28,820 nucleotides of DNA from Baffinella frigidus. Taxonomy: Eukaryota > Cryptophyceae > Cryptomonadales > Baffinellaceae. Below are positions 22,203-28,720 of the stretch, one piece after another (the stretch's first letter is position 1; every line of letters starts with the position of its first letter). Location of the stretch: the NCBI GenBank assembly GCA_026770585.1, contig MU646322.1, positions 890,655 through 919,474 on the forward strand. Reading direction: 5' to 3'. A program made the translations under genes and the position numbers. Under the pieces are notes generated by a model. It saw only the letters and a list, made by a program, of their open reading frames with translations. It was not told the origin of the DNA and made no database searches.

Positions 22203-22432
22203 GACCATCAACCCTCCACACTCAACCATCAACTCTCTACAGGGCCGATTGCAAGCGCCAACGTAGTCTTCATCCTCTGGATCCTCTCTGAGTCACTTTT
22301 CCGCGGCGTCAACCCTGAACCCGAAACCCGAAACCCGAAACCTGAAACCCGAAACCTGAAACCCGGAACAGGGCCGATCGCAAACGTCAATGTGGTTTTC
22401 GTCGACACACCTACCCAGAAGGATTCTGCCGG
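22015..22432 (+). pseudogene. Three echoes around the GPIANxNVVFVET exon
   Basis: 22015-22063 and 22243-22312 share TGGATCCTCTCTGAGTC and (C/T)GCGGCGTC. 22243 and 22372 share CAG|GGCCGAT(T/C)GCAA. 22372-22432 reads PIANVNVVFVDTPTQKDSAG. The second and third copies carry different continuations, so copies are chimeric. Confidence 0.65.
22075..22235. repeat. Filler with CCATCAA and CCCTCAA blocks
   Basis: Six CCATCAA units (22112-22155) then CCCTCAA units. Confidence 0.85.
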
Positions 22433-22469
22433 GCCCAACCCTCAACCTGAAACCCGAAACCCTTTGCAG

Positions 22470-22555
22470 GACCGATCGCAAACTCCAACGTGGTCTTCGT
22501 CGAAACGTCTGCTCAGAAGGACTCGTTGGCGAGCGTCCTCGGCGGCGTCGTTGCG
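22470..22555 (+). CDS. Exon, PIANSNVVFVETSAQKDSLA...
   Basis: Eighty-six nucleotides between TTGCAG and GTGAGA. It reads PIANSNVVFVETSAQKDSLA then SVLGGVVA. The predicted beta-strand VVFVET is followed by a helix. Echoes at 22243, 22372 and 22670. Family not recognised. Confidence 0.65.
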
Positions 22556-22626
22556 GTGAGAATCCCATGGGAGTCTCAGTCTATTTGGGTCCATCAATTT
22601 GGTAAGCCTGGGCTCGTTTCCGCTGT

Positions 22627-22668
22627 AAAGTTGACGGATTTGTACTGCGAAGCTAGCTTGTCAACTTA
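22627..22668. repeat. Dispersed AAAGTTGACGGATTTGTAC block, copy 2
   Basis: GTAAAGTTGACGGATTTGTA then CTGCGAAGC...GTCAACTTAGG, matching 402-449. Here it ends TTAG exactly at an exon echo. Confidence 0.65.
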
Positions 22669-22669
22669 G

Positions 22670-22724
22670 GAATCGTCGGTCAAAAACTGCGCTGAAGGAT
22701 TTCCTCGCGAGCGAAGTCGTCGCG
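22670..22724 (+). pseudogene. Echo, NRRSKTALKDFLASEVVA
   Basis: Fifty-five nucleotides between ACTTAG and GTAAAG, reading NRRSKTALKDFLASEVVA, aligned to the second half of 22470-22555. Both splice sites look good. Confidence 0.55.
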
Positions 22725-22734
22725 GTAAAGCCGA

Positions 22735-23065
22735 AACCCGAAACCCGAAACCCGAAACACAAAACACGAAACACGAAACACGAAACCCGAAACACGAAAC
22801 ACGAAACACGAAACACGAAACCCGAAACCCGAAACCCGGAACTCGAAAACCGAAACCCGAAACCCAAAACACGAAACACGAAACCCGAAACTCGAAACAC
22901 GAAACACGAAACACGAAACCCGAAACCCCCGAAACCCTCGAAACACACGAAACACACGAAACACACGAAACACACGAAACACACGAAACACACGAAACAC
23001 ACGAAACACGAAAAACACGAAACACGAAACCCAAAACCCGAAACCATAAACCCTAAGCCATAAAC
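22735..23065. repeat. CCGAAACACGAAA filler
   Basis: Over 300 bp of ACCCGAAA/ACACGAAA, including seven ACACACGAA units (22942-23003). The minus-strand Phe-Arg-Val-Ser frames are artefacts. Confidence 0.9.
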
Positions 23066-23370
23066 GCCGGGAGTCGCATCAGTCGCCGGTCCATTCAACC
23101 TCATCATAAACAGTTGATCGGTCCGTGTAAAATTCATCAGAATCAGCTGTAAACTTCTCACCTCATACGAGTTGCTGACTCAAGCTGGGCTGGGTACAGA
23201 AAGAGGTGGCTGCTTTGTAGGACAACTGACGCAGAGAGATGGGGTTTTGTTGTAAAGCAGCTGATGTAGAGACATGGCCCATACACCCAAGATTTCGTTA
23301 TTCGATGTGCATCCAATAGATTTCATCATGCCTGGTGCATGGCTGCGGAAACTCCCGCCCGCTCCCAGTG
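23066..23370. other. Spacer with GTTTGTAAAGCA words
   Basis: GAGGTGGCTGCTTTGTAGGA then ACAACTGA at 23203, and GTTGTAAAGCAGCTGATGTA at 23251. These match the arm of the 21784 element and 21035-21090. No exon. Confidence 0.45.
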
Positions 23371-23517
23371 ATTTCACATGAAAACGGTTTTAATTCCAAA
23401 CCTTGGGAATCAATGAAAATTACTACACGAATGCTTTGATATTACTAATAAAGATCATGCTGTGTAGTAAATTTCATTGCCCAGAAGTTTTAAATTAAAA
23501 CCGTTTTCCTATGAGAT
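23371..23517. mobile_element. MITE family A relative (GAAAACGGTTTTAATT)
   Basis: 147 bp, GAAAACGGTTTTAATT/AATTAAAACCGTTTTC arms, inner AATGAAAATTACTACACGAA / TGTGTAGTAAATTTCATTGC. The inner arms tie it to 2073 and 15523 although the outer ends differ. Confidence 0.8.
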
Positions 23518-23562
23518 TGGCTGAGACTTCCATGTATCTCAACGCTCACCGCTCTTCAACAG

Positions 23563-23667
23563 GTTGTGGACTCGAGCTGGGCCGGGCTCGGCAGCGCGGC
23601 GCACGGGGCCGGGGAGGCGGGGGTCATGCGTGTGCTCATCAACCCCTCGCCTGAGGACCGCGCCAAG
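23563..23667 (+). CDS. Exon, 35 codons (VVDSSWAGLG...LINPSPEDRAK)
   Basis: One hundred and five nucleotides between CAACAG and GTGCCTG. It reads VVDSSWAGLGSAAHGAGEAG, then VMRVLINPSPEDRAK. The beta-strand-like VMRVLINPSP recurs in four echoes downstream. Family not recognised. Confidence 0.7.
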
Positions 23668-23759
23668 GTGCCTGCCGAACCTTCTGATGATTTATTCATT
23701 TGTTTATTATTTAATTTGATTTATTTGTTTAATGTTAGTTAAAAGTTGAAAGTTAATAG

Positions 23760-24029
23760 GCTCGGCAGCGCGGCGCAATGGGCCGGGGAGGCGGGGGTCA
23801 TGCGTGTGCTCATCAACCCCTCGCCTGAGGACCGTGCTAACGTTCCTGCGTGATCGTGTGTGGGGTTTATGATTTGGGGTTTATATGGTTTTGGGTTTAG
23901 GGTGGGGTTCAGATTGTAGGGGGTTCAGATTTGGGGGGGGTTCGGGCTCTCACCAGCGCGGCGCACGGGGCGGGAGGGGCGGGGGTCACGCTCGTGCTCA
24001 TCAACCCCTCACCGAAAGACCGTGCCAAG
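23760..24029 (+). pseudogene. Two echoes, LINPSPEDRAN and LINPSPKDRAK
   Basis: 23760-23841 keeps almost the whole exon but its donor AAG|GTGCC has become AAC|GTTCC. 23943-24029 reads SAAHGAGGAGVTLVLINPSP then KDRAK with the donor kept. The latter could be an alternative exon. Confidence 0.65.
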
Positions 24030-24080
24030 GTGCCTGCGGGATCTTTAGATTATTTATTTATTTATGAGTGTCAGTTTAGG

Positions 24081-24216
24081 GTTGGCTGGGGAGCGAGGGG
24101 GGCTGGGGGGGCGGGCGTGACGCACTAAAATAATAAATTAATTAGATAAGTAAATAATCAGAAGATTCGGCAGGGACCTTGTGTTTTTGAACCCCTCGCC
24201 GGAAGACCGCGCCAAG
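24081..24216 (+). pseudogene. Echo split by an inverted copy of its own intron
   Basis: Left part to about 24122, right part NPSPEDRAK ending AAG|GTGCG at 24216. Between them 24125-24184 is the reverse complement of the post-donor intron sequence at 23666-23718 (CCTGCCGAACCTTCTGATGA). Confidence 0.65.
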
Positions 24217-24239
24217 GTGCGACTTTTTGGAGTTTAGGC

Positions 24240-24330
24240 TTTAGGGTTACGGGTTTAAGGGTTTAGGGTTTAGGGCTCAGGGTTCAGGGCTTAGGGCTTA
24301 GGGCTTAGGGTTTGGGGTTTGGGGTTGAAA
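24240..24330. repeat. TTTAGGG filler
   Basis: GGGTTTAG, GGGCTTA, GGGTTTG units, G-rich strand. Confidence 0.85.
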
Positions 24331-24369
24331 AGGGTGTTTCTCAAACCCTCGCTGGAGGACCGTCCCAAG
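24331..24369 (+). pseudogene. Last LINPSPEDRAK echo
   Basis: GGTGTTTCTCAAACCCTCGC then TGGAGGACCGTCCCAAG|TTGCG. Donor GT lost to TT. Confidence 0.5.
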
Positions 24370-24544
24370 TTGCGGCTCGGGATTTCAGGTTGTTCAAGGC
24401 CTAGGGTTGGGGTTTAAAACGAACTGGCATTGGTGGAATTGTAACGTGAACCCTAAAAAACTAAACCATAATCCATAAATCTTACGCCTTTACGATTCGT
24501 GCACGATAATCTGAAAGTTGACGAAACGAGACTTGGGTGCGCAG

Positions 24545-24748
24545 GCGGTGCAGGCAGGGGTGGCTGCGGAGGCAGGAGATGCAAGACTCCTCAAGGCGCT
24601 GGAGACGCTCCGATCTTCCCTTGTGGAGCTCCGTCAAGTCGAGTCGGATCTGACGACTCTCGGGGTCGACCCGCTCCTGCTGGAGGCGGGGCTATCGATC
24701 AATCCCGCGGCGGGCCTATCTACTGGGAACTCCGACCTCGACCGCGCG
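24545..24748 (+). CDS. Longest exon, 68 codons, helical
   Basis: Two hundred and four nucleotides between GCGCAG and GTCCGT. It reads AVQAGVAAEAGDARLLKALE, TLRSSLVELRQVESDLTTLG, VDPLLLEAGLSINPAAGLST, GNSDLDRA. Residues 10-38 have heptad-like Leu/Val spacing, consistent with a coiled coil or helical hairpin. Two echoes of the end follow. Family not recognised. Confidence 0.72.
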
Positions 24749-24890
24749 GTCCGTTCCTCCCCTCGGATTTTGATTGGAATTGGAGCCATTTCGTTTTTGG
24801 AATTGGAGCCATTCCGGATATTACGGCTAGTTTTTGCGAATTGTTTTCAGAAACTACTGTTTTTTGCAAGTTTTGTGGGTATGTTGAATG
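24749..24890. other. Intron with GGAATTGGAGCCATT duplicated
   Basis: GGAATTGGAGCCATT(T/C) at 24776 and 24799. The word occurs inside family D elements and the 18621 element. It ends near GTTGAATG. Confidence 0.5.
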
Positions 24891-24965
24891 CTGCTGCTGG
24901 AGGCGGAGCTCTCGATCAATCACGAGGCGGGCCTGTCTAATGGGAACTCCGACCTTGATCGCGCG
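24891..24965 (+). pseudogene. Echo, LLLEAELSINHEAGLSNGNS
   Basis: Reads LLLEAELSINHEAGLSNGNS then DLDRA, ending GCG|GTACC. Frame and donor are intact but no acceptor is visible. Confidence 0.6.
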
Positions 24966-25012
24966 GTACCTTCCCTCTAGCCATTCATTATAATTCATTA
25001 TGGTTCATGATG

Positions 25013-25286
25013 ATCCGTTGGGAATCATTATGAGTCATTATGAATCATTATCATTCATTTCATTCCGTATGCATGCATTCATTTGATGTATGCGGGGAAC
25101 TCCGACCTCGACCGCGCGGTCCGTCCCTCCATCCATCGATCAAGCAATGAATGCATGAATGAATGCATGCAAACAATTAATGAACACATCAATTGAATAA
25201 TGCATAATGGCCAATTGAATAATAAATGTGGATGAATGATAGAATGGTTGATGAATAATAGAATAGTTAATAGTTAACCAACGGAT
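25013..25286. repeat. AT-rich CATTAT/ATGAAT arms enclosing an exon fragment
   Basis: ATCCGTTGG (25013) and CCAACGGAT (25278) bound AT-rich arms (ATTCATTATGA-type left, TGAATGAATGCATGC-type right). In the middle GGGAACTCCGACCTCGACCG (25095) is the end of the 68-codon exon, with donor. Confidence 0.5.
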
Positions 25287-25295
25287 GGAACGCAG

Positions 25296-25376
25296 GCGGC
25301 GCCCTTCGCGAAGAGGCACATGGAGCTCTAGGAGCGCACGCGCACGTGCGCGCGTTGAGGCCGCGTGCCTTGCTCG
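25296..25376 (+). pseudogene. Exon copy AAPFAKRHMEL with stop
   Basis: Between CGCAG and GTACCC, so the splice edges are good. It reads AAPFAKRHMEL then TAG. A 1-nt length difference from 25610-25671 shifts the rest. A nonsense copy with intact splice sites. Confidence 0.55.
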
Positions 25377-25378
25377 GT

Positions 25379-25605
25379 ACCCTCTCTCTCTAGCGTTCTA
25401 GCTCGCTCTTCCTCCCTCTTCCTCTCTTCCTCCTCTCTCTGTCTCTCTGTCGGTTGGCCTGTCATTCTATCTCTCTCGCTCTCTTCCTCCTGTCTCTCTC
25501 CCTCTCTCCCTCTCCCCCTCTCTCCCTCTCTCCCTCTCTCCCTGTCTCCCTCTCTCCCTCTCGCACACTGTCTCTATGTCTCTCCATCTCTTCCTCTCTT
25601 CCCTC
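25379..25605. repeat. CT microsatellite
   Basis: CTCT/CTCC runs beginning directly after the donor of the preceding copy. Confidence 0.9.
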
Positions 25606-25609
25606 CCCA

Positions 25610-25671
25610 CCGGCACATGGAACTCTGGGGGCGCGCGTGCACGCAACGCGTCGAGGCCGCGTGCCTCGCTC
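25610..25671 (+). CDS. Exon copy, RHMELWGRACTQRVEAACLA
   Basis: Reads RHMELWGRACTQRVEAACLA without stops, but the donor TCG|GTAC of the other copy is TCG|GAAG here. So one copy has the splice site and the other the reading frame. A fragment CTCGCTCG|GTAGAG is at 25820. Acceptor unclear. Confidence 0.45.
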
Positions 25672-25686
25672 GGAAGAGCGGTAGAG

Positions 25687-25815
25687 AGATTGATAATCTA
25701 TTGCCAAACAACCAGCGTCAGCGCCGCACATGCTCGACGCATTGTGCCACTTACTGTACCCCGTGTCGGCCGCTCATACGAGCATTTTTCGGATGGATTC
25801 TAACTCCACCTCCTA
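25687..25815 (+). repeat. Dispersed 130-bp repeat, copy 2
   Basis: Second copy of 7852-7985: CTATTGCCAAACAACCAGCG then TCAGCGCCGCACATG and TGTACCCCGTGTCGGCCGC. Confidence 0.65.
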
Positions 25816-25828
25816 CATGCCTCGCTCG

Positions 25829-26038
25829 GTAGAGCCAATCTGGTAGGACTTGGCCAAAGCGAACTTCGAAGTTAGAAGATGCGAACTTCTAGATGGACCC
25901 TTTTGGACATGTAGTGTTTTAAATTCAAATTTTGCAGTACAAATCATGTTGTTTACTAATAATTACGGTCCATCTAGAAGTACGCATCTTGCAAGTTCGA
26001 AGTTCGATTTGGCCAAGTCCCTACCACATTGGCTCTAC
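25829..26038. mobile_element. Foldback, GTAGAGCCAATCTGGTAGG ends
   Basis: 210 bp. GTAGAGCCAATCTGGTAGGA then CTTGGCCAAA at left, inverted at right with few mismatches; inner CGAACTTCGAA and CTTCTAGATGGACC arms also pair. Confidence 0.85.
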
Positions 26039-26084
26039 CATCCCCGCCACCCCCGTCCCCCCAAGCCCCCCCCCCCCCTGTCCA

Positions 26085-26161
26085 TTTAGTCGATATTATG
26101 GGTGTCAACTAAATTTTAGATGAATTTCGTTGTATTTTGACACCCACACCATCGACTGAAG
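26085..26161. mobile_element. Small foldback, TTAGTCGAT...TGGGTGTCAA
   Basis: 77 bp. TTTAGTCGAT and TGGGTGTCAA pair with TTGACACCCA and ATCGACTGAA. Confidence 0.65.
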
Positions 26162-26175
26162 TTTTATTGCAACAG

Positions 26176-26226
26176 GTCTGTGGCGTCTCCCTTTGTGGTG
26201 GTCCCCTCCTCCTTCGCGGGCAACAG
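26176..26226 (+). pseudogene. Echo 1, SVASPFVVVPSSFAGN
   Basis: Between CAACAG and CAACAG|GTCGC. It reads SVASPFVVVPSSFAGN. The frame matches 26551-26615. Confidence 0.55.
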
Positions 26227-26233
26227 GTCGCTT

Positions 26234-26373
26234 TAATCTCCATACAAGTATTAATTAATTGCTTTTGGCAACGAAAATTACTACACGATTCGCTCATAAA
26301 AGTAATAGTAAAGCGTTTGTGTAGTAAACTTCGTTGCACCAAAAGCAATTAATTAATACTTTTGTGGAGATGA
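26234..26373. mobile_element. MITE family A, copy 3, TSD GCTT
   Basis: 140 bp, TAATCTCCATACAAGTATTA at left and TTAATACTTTTGTGGAGATGA at right with perfect GCTT duplication (26230-26233, 26374-26377). The best-preserved member. Confidence 0.9.
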
Positions 26374-26393
26374 GCTTAGTGTGCAGGGTTCAG

Positions 26394-26550
26394 GCTGGAC
26401 GTAACCCCAACGCTAAACCCTACTTCCTAAACCCCACACCAGGTCGCTGGCGTCACCCTTCGTGGTAGTCCCGGACGTATCCCCAACGCTAAACCCTACT
26501 GTCTGGACGTAACCCCAACGCTGATCCCTACTTCCTGAACCCCAAACCAG
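26394..26550. repeat. GGACGTAACCCCAACGCTAA repeat with exon fragment
   Basis: CTGGACGTAACCCCAACGCT at 26394 and 26501, and a variant at 26471. The unit includes CAG|GTCGCTGGCGTCACCC (26443), an echo of the ASPFVVV exon. Confidence 0.7.
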
Positions 26551-26615
26551 GTCACTGGCGTCGCCCTTCGTCGTAGTCCCCTCCTCCTTCGCGGGGCGCA
26601 CTTTCGGCCCCAGCG
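26551..26615 (+). CDS. Exon, SLASPFVVVPSSFAGRTFGP
   Basis: Sixty-five nucleotides between ACCAG and GTGCCT. It reads SLASPFVVVPSSFAGRTFGP then S. The hydrophobic core PFVVV suggests a buried strand. Echoes at 26176 and 26443. A C run follows the donor. Family not recognised. Confidence 0.62.
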
Positions 26616-26639
26616 GTGCCTCCCCCCCCCCCCTAAGAA

Positions 26640-27200
26640 TTTCAGAAGAACGCGTGGCTCTCTTTAAAGCTGATCATAAATCCCAAACTGTAAACTCTAA
26701 TCGCTATGTCCCACAGTCTAAACCTTGATTTTTTTATTGCTCGTATGGGTCTTGCTCTGGCCATGGACTGGACAGTGTGAATCCGGTGTGGTGTTGATCC
26801 ATGTGGAATTGGTGAAACCACCCCCAAACCGTTTGCAGTACAGCTGATTATCTCTCAAGAACAGTTGCTTATCTGTAAAGACATCTTCAAAGTTGATTCT
26901 CAACCCCCAAAAGTAGACCCGAAACCCTAAGCTCCACACCCTAACTCTCTACACCCTGAAACCTGCGCAAGGGCGCTCGGACGCACACACCGGATGTGTC
27001 TCGACCATAAGCTCTAAACCCTAAACCCCACACCCCACACCCAACACCCAACACCCGAAACCCTAAACCCTGGACCTTGAACCAGGGCGCACACACCCGG
27101 TGTGGTGTTCATCTATCTGGAATTCAAGACACCCTTAAACCACAAAAAATTCAACACTAACCCCCAAACTACAAACCCTGAGCTTGGAACCCTGAAGCAG
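26640..27200. other. Intron filler with short GRPDAW echoes
   Basis: Telomere-like units at 26920-27075. CCGGTGTGGTGTT(G/C)ATC recurs at 26773 and 27098, and GGGCGC(T/A)C with CGCACACACC at 26971 and 27085; these look like worn exon copies. Confidence 0.45.
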
Positions 27201-27241
27201 GGCGCCCAGACGCGTGGGTGGAGACATGCAGTGCGCTCGGG
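27201..27241 (+). CDS. Possible exon, GRPDAWVETCSALG
   Basis: After AAGCAG it is open as GAQTRGWRHAVRS or, in another frame, GRPDAWVETCSALG. The donor GG|GTCTCT is mediocre. Frame not settled. Confidence 0.35.
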
Positions 27242-27269
27242 GTCTCTGCCCTCCGCCCTGGACCCGAAA

Positions 27270-27569
27270 CCTTTAACTCTTCACACTCAACACTTAACAG
27301 CCCCCGCCCAGGACCCTAAACACTCAACACTTAACCCTAAACACTGAACACTGAACCCTAAACCCTGAACACTGAACCCTGAACAATAGACCCTAAACCC
27401 TAAACCCCAAACCCCAAAACCCAAAACCCAAACCCCAAAACCCAAACCCCAAAACCCCAAAACCCCAAACTAAACCCCAAACCCAAAACCCCAAACCCCC
27501 AAAACCCAAAACACGCACCAAAACCCAAAACCCCAAACCCTCAACCCTCAACCCTAAACGCACACCCCA
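27270..27569. repeat. Telomere-like filler, CACTTAAC then CCCCAAAA
   Basis: ACACTCAACACTTAA and CACTGAAC subtypes to 27390, then CCCAAAACCCAAA from 27405. It ends CACCCCAG. Confidence 0.88.
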
Positions 27570-27570
27570 G

Positions 27571-27637
27571 GTGGACACAGCGAGCGTGGAGCTCTACGAC
27601 GACCGCGTCCCGCCCCGTCTCAACACCCTCACGCCAG
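27571..27637 (+). CDS. Exon, VDTASVELYDDRVPPRLNTL
   Basis: Sixty-seven nucleotides between CCCCAG and GTCACA. It reads VDTASVELYDDRVPPRLNTL then TP, ending in phase 1. Three echoes keep VPPRLNTLTP and the CGCCAG|GT donor. Family not recognised. Confidence 0.68.
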
Positions 27638-27867
27638 GTCACACGCGAAAAAGCCAAACAACAAGTCTTGATTTAAATTTTGCACCGGGTTTTCCGGGTC
27701 TGGGTGAAATTCCGGATGTGGAAACGACGAGGAGTTGCGTTTCACTGGGGCGCTGTGTCGCGCCGGGTCATTTGGCACCACGAAATGACCCGTTGCGGTG
27801 TGAAGTTTCCGGAAAAAGATGACCTGGGCCTTGAACCATTTCGGAGCTTCGCTCAGAAATGGCTCCA
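27638..27867. repeat. Intron with dispersed CACCACGAAATGACCCG block
   Basis: CGGGTCATTT/GGCACCACG/AAATGACCCG forms a small hairpin at 27757-27785. Overall similar to 7378-7545. GAACCATTTCGG and GAAATGGCTCC are also words of family D. Confidence 0.5.
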
Positions 27868-28271
27868 AGCGTTGTACGACACCTGCGTCCCGCCCCGCCT
27901 TAACACCCTCACGCCAGGTGAACCCTCAACCCTAAACCCCTGAACCGGTGAAACGGTTCAGAGTTTCAGTGTAACGGTTCAGAGGGAGCAAGGTTTCTCG
28001 CTGACGCGAACGTGCGATTCGTGATGCCGAGAGACACCACCCCCGGCACCCACTCGAGGCTGGGAGAAGGACGATCAGTAGAACCCGTTTCTTCGTATGT
28101 GTCGTAATCTGAGAGACGCCTTCGCTCTACGACGACCCCGCCTCAACACCCTCACGCCAGGTACACCACCTCAACCCTAAAACCTAAATTATACACACGA
28201 AACCCGAAGCCCTAAATTCTAAATCCTAAACCCTAAACGCGTCCCGCCCCGCCTCAACACTCTCACGCCAG
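27868..28271 (+). pseudogene. Three echoes of YDDRVPPRLNTLTP
   Basis: 27868-27917 (LYDTCVPPRLNTLTP), 28121-28160 (deleted middle: GCTCTACGACGACCCCGCCT) and 28237-28271 (VPPRLNTLTP). All end CGCCAG|GT(G/A). Confidence 0.75.
27918..28120. other. Spacer between echoes
   Basis: GTGAAACGGTTCAGAGTTTC and GTAACGGTTCAGAG are a small duplication. CACCCACTCGAGGCTGGGAG at 28049 resembles one end of the CCACTCGAG elements without its partner. Confidence 0.4.
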
Positions 28272-28570
28272 GTACACCCTGAACCCTCAACCCTCAACCC
28301 TCAGCCCTCAACCCTCAACCCTCAACCCTCAACCTTCAACCCTCAACCCTCCATTCTAAATCCTGAAACCTAAACCCTAAACCCTAAACCCTAAACCCTA
28401 AACCCTAAACCCCAAACCCTAAACCCTAAACCCTAACCCCTGAACCCTAAACCCTAAACCCTAAACCCTAAACCCTAAACCCTAAAACCTAAACCCCCAA
28501 CCCTCAACCCTAAAATCCAAACCCCAAAACCCAAAACCCACACCCCAAACACTTCATCCCAAACCCACAC
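28272..28570. repeat. Purest telomere-like array, CCCTCAA then CCCTAAA
   Basis: CCCTCAA units at 28277-28350, then near-perfect CCCTAAA heptamers at 28373-28490. It is interstitial: exon copies and a foldback follow. Confidence 0.9.
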
Positions 28571-28595
28571 ACACCCAACCCAACACCCCAAACAG

Positions 28596-28640
28596 AGCTC
28601 GCGGCGGGTTCCTTCTTTCCGCTGCGCCCGGAATCGGACC
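28596..28640 (+). CDS. Exon copy, ELAAGSFFPLRPESD
   Basis: After AAACAG it reads ELAAGSFFPLRPESD. No GT donor at the point where filler starts (GGACC|CTAAACC), so the exon end is uncertain. Confidence 0.45.
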
Positions 28641-28690
28641 CTAAACCGCAACTTCCGACCCTTATCCCGCAACTCTGAACTCCAAAACAG

Positions 28691-28720
28691 AGCTCGCGGC
28701 GGACCCATTCTTCCCGCTAC
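28691..28720 (+). pseudogene. Echo, ELAADPFFPLP cut by an element
   Basis: CAG|AGCTCGCGGCGGACCCAT then TCTTCCCGCTAC, interrupted by the family F element at 28721. Confidence 0.55.

Noticed and set aside
23563-24369. UDP-glucose:glycoprotein glucosyltransferase-like reading of VLINPSP
   Set aside because: The similarity is a few residues and no catalytic motifs were seen in neighbouring exons.
28272-28570. A chromosome end (true telomere)
   Set aside because: Repeats are degenerate and followed by exon copies and a foldback, so they are interstitial.
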